Shown here: piece after piece, positions 26,740 to 35,241 of the stretch | Layout of the letters: each line of letters opens with the position of its first letter | Numbering within the stretch: position 1 is the first letter of the stretch | Origin: Nocardia brasiliensis NBRC 14402 | GTDB taxonomy: Bacteria; Actinomycetota; Actinomycetes; Mycobacteriales; Mycobacteriaceae | Direction: 5' to 3' | Assembly: GCF_000308475.2 (NCBI RefSeq) | Contig: NZ_BAFT02000054.1 | Span: 62,001 to 126,000 of the forward strand | DNA: 64,000 nucleotides | Position numbers and translations under genes: made by a program | The notes under the pieces: generated by a model | Database searches by the model: none | Told to the model about the DNA's origin: nothing | The model's input: the letters and a program-made list of their open reading frames with translations, nothing else

Positions 26740-28605
26740 TCAATAGTCGCCGCCGCGCACCGCGATCGCGCGCACCGCCGCGTCCATCTGCGCGTACGCG
26801 CCCGCGGCGAGTCGCTCGAGCAGCGCGAGCTTCAACTGCGGCGCCTGCGAGGTGAGCTGATCGAAGCGCGCAGGACTGAGCACCGCCACCCGCACACCGG
26901 CCTCGGCCCTGGCCTCGTTCGCGAACGCCGCGCCGACCAGCATCGGAATCTCGCCGAAGGACATCCCCGCGGACAGGCTGACGAGCCGATGGGTGCGGGA
27001 ATCGCTGCCCAGGAACGTGATCCGGACCCGGCCCTCCAGGATCAGGTACAGGCCGGAGCGGGCGCTCCCGCGGGCGGCGATCACCTCGCCGCGCGCGAAC
27101 GTGCGCACTTCGAATTCCTTGGCCAGGCGTGTCCGATCATCCTGCGCGAGCGACATGAGCGCCGGATGGTCCTCGATCGCGATGGAGGTGCACACCGGTT
27201 CGTCGGCGGGCCGGTGTCGCTCGAGCACGATGTCCTCGCACCATTCGGTGGCGGTGTCCCGGTCGATGAACACCCGGCCGCGCGGGTCGTCCGGGTCCAG
27301 GCTGGACACCATGTGCCCGAGTTTGGCGTCGGGATCCACCAGCGCGACCCGCACGCCGACGGCGGCGAGTTCGGTGTGTAGATCGTCGAGCATCCGCACC
27401 GCGATCGTGCTCACCTCACCGACCCGGCGCAGGTCGACCACGAGCGCCTCGAGCTCGCCGGCCTGCTCCTCGATGCTGCGCACCGCGCTCTCCGCGCCCG
27501 CGAACAACAGGTCACCGTGCAATTCGTAGACCCGGGCGCGGTGCCCGTGCTCGGCCAGCACCGCGATCTCCTCGGTGGTCCGGCGCAACCGCGAGGGCAC
27601 TTCGGCGACCGAGTAGCCGGCCCGGATCGCGGTCCGCGCCGCCCGCGTGACGTGCAGGAAGTGCAGTTCCAGCCGCTGCGACAGCTCACGACACGCCGAG
27701 ACGCCACGCACACTGTTGCCGTGCGGGTCCAGGCGCGGCGAGTACACCGCGATGCCGATCTGGCCGGGCAGCACCGCGACGATGCCGCCGCCGACCCCGC
27801 TCTTCGCGGGCAATCCGACGGTGCTGACCCAGTCGCCCGCCGCGTTGTACATGCCGCACGTGGTCATCACGCTGAGCACCCGCTCGGTCAACGCGGTGGT
27901 CAGCGCCCGCTCCCCGGTCACCGGGTTGCGCCCGTTGTTCGCCAGCGTCGCCGCCATCAGCGCGAGATCGCGGCAGGTCACGTCGATCGAGCACTGCCGG
28001 AAGTAGCGGTCGACCGCCTCGTCCGGATCGGAATCGATGATGCCGAACGAGCGCAGCATGTAGCCGATCGCGCGATTGCGGAATCCGGTGCGCGCCTCGG
28101 AGGCGTACACCGCCTCGTTCATGCGCAGTTCGCGGCCCGCGAAACGCGAATAGCAGGCGCGGATGCGTTCGAAACGCTCAGCGGCGTCGTGCCCGGTGAT
28201 CAACGACGCCGCGGTGATGGCGCCCGCGTTGATCATCGGATTGCGCGGCCGCTCGGTCACCGGGTCCAGACTGATCTCGTTGAACGCCTCGCCGGAGGGT
28301 TCCACGTCGATGCGCTCGTCCACCGCGTCGGTGCCGCGATCGGCCAGCGCGAGCGCGTAGGTGAACGGCTTGGAGATCGACTGAATGGTGAACGAAGTCT
28401 CCATCTCGCCGGTGCCGTATATCCGCCCGTCCGCGGTGGCCAGGCACAGTGCGAACGAATCCGGCTGCACCGCAGCCAGTTCGGGAATGTAATCGGCCAA
28501 CGCGCCGGATTCGTCGGAGCGGCACAGCTGGTAGACGTCGCTGACGATCCTGGACACGACGCCCGGTTCGATTGTCCTGTCGATCGCCTCTTCGGCCTGG
28601 GCCAC
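26740..28605 (-). CDS. glsA: Glutaminase with STAS and cyclic-nucleotide-binding domains
   Basis: A serine-dependent glutaminase (glutamine to glutamate and ammonia) fused to two regulatory domains, 621 residues. The catalytic domain covers about 15-315 with the Ser76-x-x-Lys79 pair in Q-S-I-S-K-P. A STAS-like domain follows (about 345-450, with L-E-A-L-V-V-D-L-R-R-V). A cNMP-binding domain occupies about 480-600, with G-L-Y-L-I-L-E-G-R-V and S-F-G-E-I-P. Standard glutaminases have about 310 residues, so half the protein is regulatory. Control of ammonia release by a cyclic nucleotide or an anti-sigma-type partner is inferred from the domains alone. Divergent from dxs, with about 165 bp between. 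Confidence 0.93.
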   Translation of the reverse strand: MAQAEEAIDRTIEPGVVSRIVSDVYQLCRSDESGALADYIPELAAVQPDSFALCLATADGRIYGTGEMETSFTIQSISKPFTYALALADRGTDAVDERIDVEPSGEAFNEISLDPVTERPRNPMINAGAITAASLITGHDAAERFERIRACYSRFAGRELRMNEAVYASEARTGFRNRAIGYMLRSFGIIDSDPDEAVDRYFRQCSIDVTCRDLALMAATLANNGRNPVTGERALTTALTERVLSVMTTCGMYNAAGDWVSTVGLPAKSGVGGGIVAVLPGQIGIAVYSPRLDPHGNSVRGVSACRELSQRLELHFLHVTRAARTAIRAGYSVAEVPSRLRRTTEEIAVLAEHGHRARVYELHGDLLFAGAESAVRSIEEQAGELEALVVDLRRVGEVSTIAVRMLDDLHTELAAVGVRVALVDPDAKLGHMVSSLDPDDPRGRVFIDRDTATEWCEDIVLERHRPADEPVCTSIAIEDHPALMSLAQDDRTRLAKEFEVRTFARGEVIAARGSARSGLYLILEGRVRITFLGSDSRTHRLVSLSAGMSFGEIPMLVGAAFANEARAEAGVRVAVLSPARFDQLTSQAPQLKLALLERLAAGAYAQMDAAVRAIAVRGGDY

Positions 28606-28772
28606 ACGATCACTCTAGGCCGAGTACGGTATGCCGAGGCTCACATTTCGGTTCGATGTCGGCTGGTGATCGTCGTGGCAGGGTGGGACAGTTGGGTTCT
28701 CGTATGAGGGCACTGCCGACCGCTCCGTAGACTGATCGGATCAGAAGCGCTATCCGGAGGGAGCGAGTTCAG

Positions 28773-30698
28773 GTGGGAGTGCTTTCCCGGGTCGACACGC
28801 CCGAAGATCTGCGTCCGCTGACCGCGCCGCAGTTGCGTGAGCTGGCGGACGAAATCCGCGAGTTCCTGGTGCAGAAGGTCGCCGCGACCGGTGGGCACCT
28901 CGGCCCGAACCTCGGCGTGGTCGAGTTGACCATCGCCCTGCACCGGATCTTCGACTCGCCTGCCGACCCGCTGATCTTCGACACCGGCCACCAGGCCTAC
29001 GTGCACAAGATCCTGACCGGCCGCAAGGACCAGTTCGACGACCTGCGCAAGAAGGGCGGCCTGTCCGGCTACCCGAGCCGGTCCGAGAGCGCGCACGACT
29101 GGGTCGAGTCCTCGCACGCGTCCGCGTCGCTGTCCTACGCGGACGGGCTGGCGAAGGCGTTCCAGCTGAGCGGGCAGAACCGGCACGTGGTCGCGGTCGT
29201 CGGCGACGGCGCCCTCACCGGCGGCATGTGCTGGGAGGCGCTCAACAACATCGCGGGCGCGCCGGACCGTCCCGTCGTCATCGTGGTCAACGACAACGGC
29301 CGCTCCTACGCGCCCACCATCGGCGGACTCGCCGACCGGTTGACCGCCCTGCGCACCCAGCCCGCCTACGAGCACGCGCTCGACGCCGGGAAGCGGATCA
29401 TCAAGAGCATCCCGCGGGTCGGGGAGTCCGCGTACTCGATGATGCACGCGGTGAAAGCCGGGATAAAAGACGCGGTCAGCCCGCAGGAGCTGTTCAGCGA
29501 CCTCGGCATGAAATACGTCGGCCCGGTCGACGGACACGACATCGTCGCGATGGAAGCCGCGCTGCGCCGTGCCAAGGACTTCGGCGGACCCGTCGTGGTG
29601 CACGCGGTGACGCAGAAGGGCCGCGGTTACGCGCCCGCGGAGAACCACATCGCCGACCAGATGCACGCCTGCGATCCGATCGATCCGCTCACCGGCCGGC
29701 CCGTCGGCGGGCCGAAGGCGCTGGGCTGGACCGCGGTGTTCTCGCAGGAGCTCATCGCGCACGCCGAGCAGCGGGACGACATCGTCGCCATCACCGCCGC
29801 CATGCCGGGCCCCACCGGGCTCGCGCCGTTCGGTGAGCGCTTCCCGGAGCGGATGTTCGATGTCGGCATCGCCGAACAGCACGCCATGGCTTCCGCGGCC
29901 GGGCTCGCGCTCGGCGGCATGCACCCGGTCGTCGCGATCTACTCGACCTTCCTCAACCGGGCCTTCGACCAGTTGCTGATGGACGTCGCGCTGCTGAAGC
30001 AGCCGGTGACCATCGTGCTGGACCGCTCCGGCATCACCGGGCCCGACGGCGCCAGCCACAACGGCATGTGGGACCTCTCGGTGCTCGGCATCGTCCCCGG
30101 TATCCGGGTGGCCGCGCCGCGCGATGCCGCCACCCTGCGCGAAGAACTCGCCGAGGCGCTCGCCGTCAACGACGGGCCCACCGCGATCCGCTTCCCCAAA
30201 GGCAGTGTCGCCGACGATATCTCGGCGGTCGAACGGCTCGACGGCGTCGACGTGCTGCGGCTGGCCTCGGTCGACCGCAGCGACGACACCGCGCTCGACG
30301 GCGGCGGTTCGGTGCAGGCGGTGCGCGGTGACGTGCTGCTCGTCGCGGTCGGCTCGTTCGCCGAGCTCGCCCTGCAGGCGGCGGATCTGCTGGAGAACGA
30401 AGGGGTTTCGGTCACCGTCATCGACCCGCGCTGGGTCCTGCCCATCTCCGACACCCTGGTCAAACTCGCCGAAAACTACCGGCTGGTGGTGACTTTGGAG
30501 GACGGCGGGCTGCACGGCGGCATCGGCTCCACCGTTTCGGCCCGCCTGCGCAACTCCGGCCTCGACATCCCCACCCGCGACCTCGGCGTCCCCCAGCAGT
30601 TCCTCGACCACGCGTCCCGCGGCGAGGTACACGCCGAACTCGGTTTGACGGCACCGGATATCGCCCGCCGGATCGGTGGGTGGCTCGCGGCCCGATAA
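28773..30698 (+). CDS. dxs: 1-deoxy-D-xylulose-5-phosphate synthase
   Basis: First enzyme of the MEP isoprenoid pathway: a thiamine-diphosphate transketolase-like enzyme that condenses pyruvate with glyceraldehyde 3-phosphate. It has 641 residues, the usual length. T-G-G-H-L-G-P-N-L-G near residue 33 and the thiamine motif G-D-G-A-L-T-G-G-M through V-V-N-D-N-G-R-S-Y are present, as are the conserved E-Q-H-A in the pyrimidine domain and a transketolase C-terminal domain. GTG 28773 has GGAGGGAG upstream. It matches Rv2682c by position (from memory). A small DUF5655 gene follows. Confidence 0.97.
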   Translation: MGVLSRVDTPEDLRPLTAPQLRELADEIREFLVQKVAATGGHLGPNLGVVELTIALHRIFDSPADPLIFDTGHQAYVHKILTGRKDQFDDLRKKGGLSGYPSRSESAHDWVESSHASASLSYADGLAKAFQLSGQNRHVVAVVGDGALTGGMCWEALNNIAGAPDRPVVIVVNDNGRSYAPTIGGLADRLTALRTQPAYEHALDAGKRIIKSIPRVGESAYSMMHAVKAGIKDAVSPQELFSDLGMKYVGPVDGHDIVAMEAALRRAKDFGGPVVVHAVTQKGRGYAPAENHIADQMHACDPIDPLTGRPVGGPKALGWTAVFSQELIAHAEQRDDIVAITAAMPGPTGLAPFGERFPERMFDVGIAEQHAMASAAGLALGGMHPVVAIYSTFLNRAFDQLLMDVALLKQPVTIVLDRSGITGPDGASHNGMWDLSVLGIVPGIRVAAPRDAATLREELAEALAVNDGPTAIRFPKGSVADDISAVERLDGVDVLRLASVDRSDDTALDGGGSVQAVRGDVLLVAVGSFAELALQAADLLENEGVSVTVIDPRWVLPISDTLVKLAENYRLVVTLEDGGLHGGIGSTVSARLRNSGLDIPTRDLGVPQQFLDHASRGEVHAELGLTAPDIARRIGGWLAAR

Positions 30699-30754
30699 CC
30701 GCGGCATCGCACCGTACGCGGGCCGCAGTGGACGGGACGGGCGATAATGCCGGG

Positions 30755-31141
30755 GTGGACGAACGTGCCGTCGAGCGGTTGTTCGCGGATCGGCCCGAGG
30801 CCTTGCGGCTGTTCCGTGCTTTCGTGCCGCGGATCGCGGAGTTGGGTGGGATCGGCGCCGAGGTGATGAAGACACAGGTCTCCTTCGCCGCGGACCGCAA
30901 GTTCGCCTGGCTGTGGCCGCTGCCGGTCAGCCGGGGGACACCACCGGACGTCCTGATGCTCACCCTGGTCACGCGTTCCCGGTTCACCGACCCGCTGATC
31001 CGCAGCGCGGAGCAGAACCGGCCCGGCACCTGGACCCTGCAGATCCGCATCACCGACGAGTCGGTCATCGAGCGCGTACTGGACGCCGGTTGGCTCGACG
31101 CGGCCTACGACTTCGGCCTCCAGCGCCCCCGCGAGCCGTAA
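30755..31141 (+). CDS. DUF5655-like small conserved protein
   Basis: A 128-residue protein with the DUF5655-type core V-M-K-T-Q-V-S-F-A-A-D-R-K-F-A-W-L-W-P-L (about residues 35-55) followed by L-T-L-V-T-R-S-R-F. These small proteins are often annotated as transport or phage-related but have no proven role. GTG 30755 is preferred; GTG 30728 would add nine residues and also lacks a strong ribosome site. It lies 56 nt after dxs on the same strand and is followed by a copy of the 75-nt repeat. Confidence 0.75.
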   Translation: MDERAVERLFADRPEALRLFRAFVPRIAELGGIGAEVMKTQVSFAADRKFAWLWPLPVSRGTPPDVLMLTLVTRSRFTDPLIRSAEQNRPGTWTLQIRITDESVIERVLDAGWLDAAYDFGLQRPREP

Positions 31142-31150
31142 CGCGTAGAA

Positions 31151-31225
31151 CCCGCACCCCTTCTGCGGATTCGCACCCCGACTTGCCGTGGGACACGCCG
31201 TGGTTCGTGCCGGAAAGGGTGCGGG
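31151..31225. repeat. 75-nt palindromic dispersed repeat, copy 2
   Basis: The ends CCCGCACCCCTTC (31151 onward) and GGAAAGGGTGCGGG (ending 31225) are complementary at most positions, and the centre contains TGGGACACGCC. Same length and ends as the copies at 5383 and 41683, with more decay of the inner arms. It lies between the convergent DUF5655 gene and reverse-strand genes. Confidence 0.78.
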
Positions 31226-31245
31226 ATGTCCGGGTGCCGCACGAC

Positions 31246-31455
31246 TCAGGCGGGCCGCTCCGGCTCCTCGCGGTGCGCGATCGGCGCAGCCCCCTGAACC
31301 GCCCTGAGCTTGTGGACGTTGGCTTTCGCCCAGGCTCTGATGGCGATGTCTTCCGGGCTCGCGCGCGGCGTCCAGCGGCCGTGCCGCACGCTTTCCGCGC
31401 GCATCCGGTGTGCGGTGAGAAGCTGCGAGAGCTGTTCGAACTCGGTCGGTGTCAC
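31246..31455 (-). CDS. Possible small protein downstream of the CGNR gene
   Basis: A reverse-strand frame from GTG 31455 to TGA 31246 encodes 69 residues beginning V-T-P-T-E-F-E-Q-L-S-Q-L-L and containing D-I-A-I-R-A-W-A-K-A-N-V-H-K-L. The composition is that of an ordinary soluble helical protein and third codon positions are G/C-rich, which favours coding. The frame extends upstream across the end of the CGNR gene, there is no ribosome site before the GTG, and I recognise no family. It may be a real downstream gene or a remnant. Confidence 0.35.
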   Translation of the reverse strand: MTPTEFEQLSQLLTAHRMRAESVRHGRWTPRASPEDIAIRAWAKANVHKLRAVQGAAPIAHREEPERPA

Positions 31456-31508
31456 GAAGGCCAGGTAGTAGTAGTCCCGCGACCGCCGAGCCGTTCGATG
31501 TTCGGTGC

Positions 31509-32243
31509 TCAGGGGGCGGCTCGGCGGCGGTGGGAGGCGCGGACTTTCACGCGGTTGCCGCAGACGTTCATCGAGCACCAGGTGCGGCCGCGGTTGCGGG
31601 AGTGGTCGTAGAAGGCCCAGCGACAGCTCGGTTCGCGGCAGGCCTTCATGCGGGTCCAGGTGCCTGCGCTGACGGCGGCGAAGACGTCGGCGAGCATGGT
31701 GGCGAGGGCGAAATCGACCGGGTCGTCGGTGTGCGGCACCAGACGTGGTTGCGGTCCGGTGATGTCGAGCACGAGCGGCAGCATGTCGGTGAGCGTCCGG
31801 CACTTCTGAAAGGCCTGCGGATCGAGACCGTCCGGCCGCGGGCTCGTCACGGGTGCCGCATTGTTCTCCGCCAGCAACGCCCGCAACCCCTCGCGCAAAT
31901 ACAACGCCCGCTGCAATCCGCCCGCGTCGACCAACCCACCCCTCGATCCAGCGGTCCCGCCGGAGTGCGGCACGCCGCGCGCCTCAGAGCGGGCGGCTCG
32001 CGGCTCCTGGTAGTGCACCGTCGAACTGGAGGCCGCATCGGCTGTGTTCGGCGTGACGGGCGCACCGCGGGTGTCGGCCGGATCCGCGGCGGGGGACAGG
32101 AGGCCATGGGTATTCAGCCACGCGAGTAGCTGGGCGGGGCTGGTCAGGTGGTCGCCGTCGGCGCGGCGGGTGTTGACGAACTCCACGATGCGGTGCAGGG
32201 CGGGGGTGCGTTGTCGGCGGGGTGGACCGGACTTGGCATCCAA
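31509..32243 (-). CDS. CGNR zinc-finger protein, probable transcriptional regulator
   Basis: A 244-residue protein of the CGNR (ABATE-type) family. The C-terminus holds the zinc-finger pattern: Cys in M-K-A-C-R-E-P-S-C, then W-C-S-M-N-V-C-G-N-R, followed by a basic tail. The N-terminal half resembles the ABATE ligand-binding region (A-L-H-R-I-V-E-F-V-N-T-R) but contains a low-complexity insert at about residues 52-105. It is probably a repressor or stress-type regulator. Divergent from the SRPBCC gene with 96 bp between, and the palindrome at 32280 is a natural binding-site candidate. Confidence 0.85.
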   Translation of the reverse strand: MDAKSGPPRRQRTPALHRIVEFVNTRRADGDHLTSPAQLLAWLNTHGLLSPAADPADTRGAPVTPNTADAASSSTVHYQEPRAARSEARGVPHSGGTAGSRGGLVDAGGLQRALYLREGLRALLAENNAAPVTSPRPDGLDPQAFQKCRTLTDMLPLVLDITGPQPRLVPHTDDPVDFALATMLADVFAAVSAGTWTRMKACREPSCRWAFYDHSRNRGRTWCSMNVCGNRVKVRASHRRRAAP

Positions 32244-32279
32244 CCATCGTAACTACCGATTGACGGTAGGGGGTTACCT

Positions 32280-32304
32280 AACTATCGTTCGGCGAACGCT
32301 AGTT
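32280..32304. promoter_or_regulatory. 25-bp imperfect palindrome, candidate CGNR operator
   Basis: AACTATCGTTC-G-G-C-GAACGCTAGTT reads the same on both strands apart from one mismatched pair and the centre. It lies 36 nt from each start of the divergent CGNR and SRPBCC genes. A smaller perfect repeat (CTACCG and CGGTAG, five bases apart) lies just to its left. Confidence 0.55.
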
Positions 32305-32339
32305 ATTTCGCTGACGTGAGCCGAAAAGGAGATCTGGTC

Positions 32340-32753
32340 ATGGCATCGGTACGGAAAGAACTGGTCGTGGATGCGGACCCCGCGCAGATCTGGGACATCA
32401 TCCGGGACTTCGCCGACGGGCCGACGCGCATGGCACCGGGGTTCGCCGTGCGCAGCGCGCTAGAGGAGCCCGGCTATCGCGTGGTCGATTTCGCCGACGG
32501 CTCGGTGCTGCGGGAACGGCTCGTCGTCATCGAGGAGGACAAGCGCCGCTTCGTCTACTCGATCGTGGGCGGCAGCGTCACGCCCGAGCACAACAACGCC
32601 TGTATGCAGGTCTTCCCGCACGGCGCAGGGCAGACCCGCTTCGTCTGGACCCACGACGTTCTGCCGGACGCCCTGGCCGAACCCTTCGCCGCCGCGATGG
32701 ACAACGGGCTCGCCGTCTTCGGCCGATCCGCAGCAAGCACAACCACACCCTGA
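32340..32753 (+). CDS. SRPBCC (polyketide cyclase/START-like) family protein
   Basis: A 137-residue single-domain SRPBCC protein: V-D-A-D-P-A-Q-I-W-D-I-I-R-D-F near the N-terminus, a central beta-sheet ending R-F-V-Y-S-I-V-G-G, and a C-terminal helix with F-A-A-A-M-D-N-G-L-A-V-F. These bind hydrophobic ligands in a deep cavity, and the ligand here is unknown. ATG 32340 has AAAAGGAGA upstream. It is the likely target of the divergent CGNR regulator. Not tied to any polyketide gene here. Confidence 0.85.
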   Translation: MASVRKELVVDADPAQIWDIIRDFADGPTRMAPGFAVRSALEEPGYRVVDFADGSVLRERLVVIEEDKRRFVYSIVGGSVTPEHNNACMQVFPHGAGQTRFVWTHDVLPDALAEPFAAAMDNGLAVFGRSAASTTTP

Positions 32754-32836
32754 CCCCGGCCCGCCGCGGCCGCAAACATTTCGTGGCGACGAGGCACGGT
32801 GAACGCACGCCTCGCGTTGCGCCGTTCGCCGATAGA

Positions 32837-32899
32837 GCGGCTGATTGCAGCCAGCGCCCGGCAAGTTGCGGTGGCCCCGCAGCGCGGCTGATTGCAGCC
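32837..32899. repeat. 16-bp direct repeat pair
   Basis: GCGGCTGATTGCAGCC occurs at 32837-32852 and again at 32884-32899, 47 nt apart, in the gap between the convergent SRPBCC and RNase D genes. Each unit contains GGCTGattGCAGCC, a short hairpin, so the pair may end transcription. Confidence 0.7.
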
Positions 32900-32988
32900 T
32901 GCGCACGACGACTCACGGTCACGTGCGGTCCACCAGGCTCGCCGCGTGCGACGCGCCACGGTGAAGTCGCGGTCCCGCGCTCCGCAAC

Positions 32989-34242
32989 TCAGGGCGGTGT
33001 CAGGGCGACGGTCAGTGGGGGGACGGCGAGTTCACGCTGCCACTGCCTGGCTCCGCCGGATTTGAGGAAGCCGTCGATGGCGGCGGCCAGTTCCTCGGGG
33101 GAGTCGGGGGCGCGGTCGTAGTCGGGGAGTCCGTCCCAGCAGAGGCGGCGGACGAGGTCCGGGGACAGCAGGTTTTCCACGGGAATCGAATGCTTCGTGG
33201 AGAGTTCGCCCATGGCGGTGCGCGCGCGAGTCAGCCGGGCGGCGGCGGCGGGATCGCGGCGCTCCCACCGGTTCACCGGGGGCGGACCGTCGAACGGCTG
33301 GGTGAGCGGCGGTAGTTCGGTGTCGGGCATGGTGCGGCCGCGGTCGACGGCGGCCAGCCATTCGCGCGAGTACCGCCGCTGCCGCGGTCCGCCGAACACC
33401 GGTAGTCCGCGCAGTTGAGCAATGGTTTTCGGGTCGGCCGTCACGGCGGCGATGATGGCGGCGTCGGGCAGGATCCGCGCGGGTGCGACGTCGCGGGCGC
33501 GGGCGAGCGCGTCCCGGGTGGTCCATAGTTCGCGGACGACGGCCAACTGCCTGGCCCGGCGCAGGGTGTGGATGCCCGAGGTGCGCCGCCAGCGGTCCGC
33601 CTTCGGTGCGGGCGGTTCGGTGGTCCTGACGTGCTCGAATTCCTGTGCCGCCCAATCGCTCTTGCCTTGCGCGTCGAGTTCGGCCGCTACCGCGTCACGC
33701 AGTTCGAGGAGCAGTTCGACGTCGAGTGCCGCGTAGTTGAGCCATTCGTCGGGCAGCGGCCGGGTGGACCAGTCGGCCGCGCCGTGTCCCTTGCGTAGTG
33801 CGTGTCCCAACAGGTTTTCCACCATGGCGGCCAGGCCGACGCGTTCGAATCCGGCGAGCCGCCCGCCCAGTTCGGTGTCGAACAGCCGCTGCGGGCGTAG
33901 GCCGAGTTCGGCGAGGCCGGGCAGATCCTGGTCGGCCGAATGCAATACCCATTCCAGGTCGTTGATCGCGGCGGCGAGCGGGGCCAGGGCGTCGGTCACG
34001 GGGATCGGATCGATGAGAAAAGTGCCTGCGCCTTTGCGGCGGAGCTGGATCAGATAGGCGCGCGCCGAATACCGGAATCCTGAGGCACGTTCGGCGTCGA
34101 CGGCGAGCGGGCCGGTGCCCGCGGCGAGACGATCGGCGGCCGCGGCGATTTCGGCGGCGGTGTCCAGTACCGGAGGCACGCCATCCACCGGCGCGAGCAG
34201 GGGAGGCGCGCCGGTGGTTTCGGATTCTTCGGGTACGGACAT
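32989..34242 (-). CDS. Ribonuclease D family 3'-5' exonuclease (HRDC)
   Basis: A 417-residue DEDDy exonuclease. The catalytic residues appear in order: D-A-E-R-A-S-G-F (Asp and Glu of motif I, about residues 49-56), H-S-A-D-Q-D-L (motif II), and Y-A-A-L-D-V-E-L-L (motif III Tyr and Asp). An HRDC domain follows (about 225-305) and a C-terminal extension contains a second HRDC-like segment. It is expected to trim structured RNA 3' ends. Position matches Rv2681 of M. tuberculosis (from memory). Convergent with the SRPBCC gene. Confidence 0.92.
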   Translation of the reverse strand: MSVPEESETTGAPPLLAPVDGVPPVLDTAAEIAAAADRLAAGTGPLAVDAERASGFRYSARAYLIQLRRKGAGTFLIDPIPVTDALAPLAAAINDLEWVLHSADQDLPGLAELGLRPQRLFDTELGGRLAGFERVGLAAMVENLLGHALRKGHGAADWSTRPLPDEWLNYAALDVELLLELRDAVAAELDAQGKSDWAAQEFEHVRTTEPPAPKADRWRRTSGIHTLRRARQLAVVRELWTTRDALARARDVAPARILPDAAIIAAVTADPKTIAQLRGLPVFGGPRQRRYSREWLAAVDRGRTMPDTELPPLTQPFDGPPPVNRWERRDPAAAARLTRARTAMGELSTKHSIPVENLLSPDLVRRLCWDGLPDYDRAPDSPEELAAAIDGFLKSGGARQWQRELAVPPLTVALTPP

Positions 34243-34393
34243 GTTGTTGAACTTTACGTGCAGGGGTGCGGCCGTCGTCGTCCTATCGGACTTCCGTGTG
34301 TCGGAATGACGAACGGCAGCGCAATCGTTGTCGGCTTTCGTTCATCTCAACGCCGCGGCACCGGTCTGTCTTCCGCTCGGCCGCGAAAAATCG

Positions 34394-35032
34394 CTACCGC
34401 TTGTCGGCGGAACCGCCGGGACGCATCTCCAGCTGTGTGATCCCGGCCGGCGGTAGTCCGGCGGCGTAGGCGAGGACTTCGCAGAAGCCCTCCACGTGCG
34501 GCCGGATGTCGGTGGTGACGGCGGTCCAGGAGGCGCGTAGTTCCAGCTGGTGCGCCCGGGGCGGACCCGCGATATCGCCGTAGCGCACCGAACTCGTCGA
34601 GGTCACCGTGCCGCCGAGCGCGGTGAACGGCTCGGAGCGCGATTCGAGCGCGTCCACCAGCCAGCTCCACGCCACCTCGGGCAGCAGCGGGTCGGTGGCC
34701 AGGGCGGCGTCGATATCGGCCTGGATGTAGGCGACCAAGCGCAGCGTGCCGTGCCAGGCGTCGTCACCGTCGGGGTCGTGCAGCAGGATCAGTCTGCCGA
34801 ACGCGTCGCCTTCCGAATCGACCGGCACGACACCGGATTCCGGATGTTTTACCTCGGCACCGAGTGCGTACGAGTAGGGAGCCAGACGTTGCGGCGGCCG
34901 AATGGGCGCAAGCTCGATCCGAGGGTGCACTGTAGCGGTCCCCATCGCATCGACCGCGGCGCGAAATTGAGCTGGCTCGCCATGAGGTCCCTCGGTCGGT
35001 GCGGCGCCGTCGCGGAAGTCGAGCGGTGTCAC
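34394..35032 (-). CDS. DUF3000 family protein
   Basis: A 212-residue conserved actinobacterial protein. Family-like segments include F-R-A-A-V-D-A-M, then R-I-E-L-A-P-I-R-P-P-Q-R-L-A-P-Y-S-Y-A-L-G, then G-R-L-I-L-L-H-D-P-D-G and W-S-W-L-V-D-A-L. Function is unknown; it is the neighbour of the RNase D gene as Rv2680 is. GTG 35032 gives V-T-P-L-D-F-R-D and fits the family, but no ribosome site is visible, so the start is uncertain. Divergent from hemE, with about 210 bp between. Confidence 0.87.
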   Translation of the reverse strand: MTPLDFRDGAAPTEGPHGEPAQFRAAVDAMGTATVHPRIELAPIRPPQRLAPYSYALGAEVKHPESGVVPVDSEGDAFGRLILLHDPDGDDAWHGTLRLVAYIQADIDAALATDPLLPEVAWSWLVDALESRSEPFTALGGTVTSTSSVRYGDIAGPPRAHQLELRASWTAVTTDIRPHVEGFCEVLAYAAGLPPAGITQLEMRPGGSADKR

Positions 35033-35241
35033 GAAGGGGACGGTAGACCTTGCGCACCCCGCACAGGCGGAGGCGCGCCGCTGGAGTCGGCGCGGGCTGC
35101 GCCGGAAGTTGCGTGGTAGCACAGGCCGTGCCGGCGGATCGGCCCGCGCGACGGGCGCGTCCGACCGGTCGGCAGGCTCGGGCGCGCTACGCCACCGGTG
35201 TCCGGATCGGGCCGGTTCGCGGGCCGCATACGATAGCCGTG

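Noticed and set aside
28641..30875. A 744-codon reverse frame opposite dxs
   Set aside because: Complement of dxs codons; dxs is complete and full length on the forward strand.
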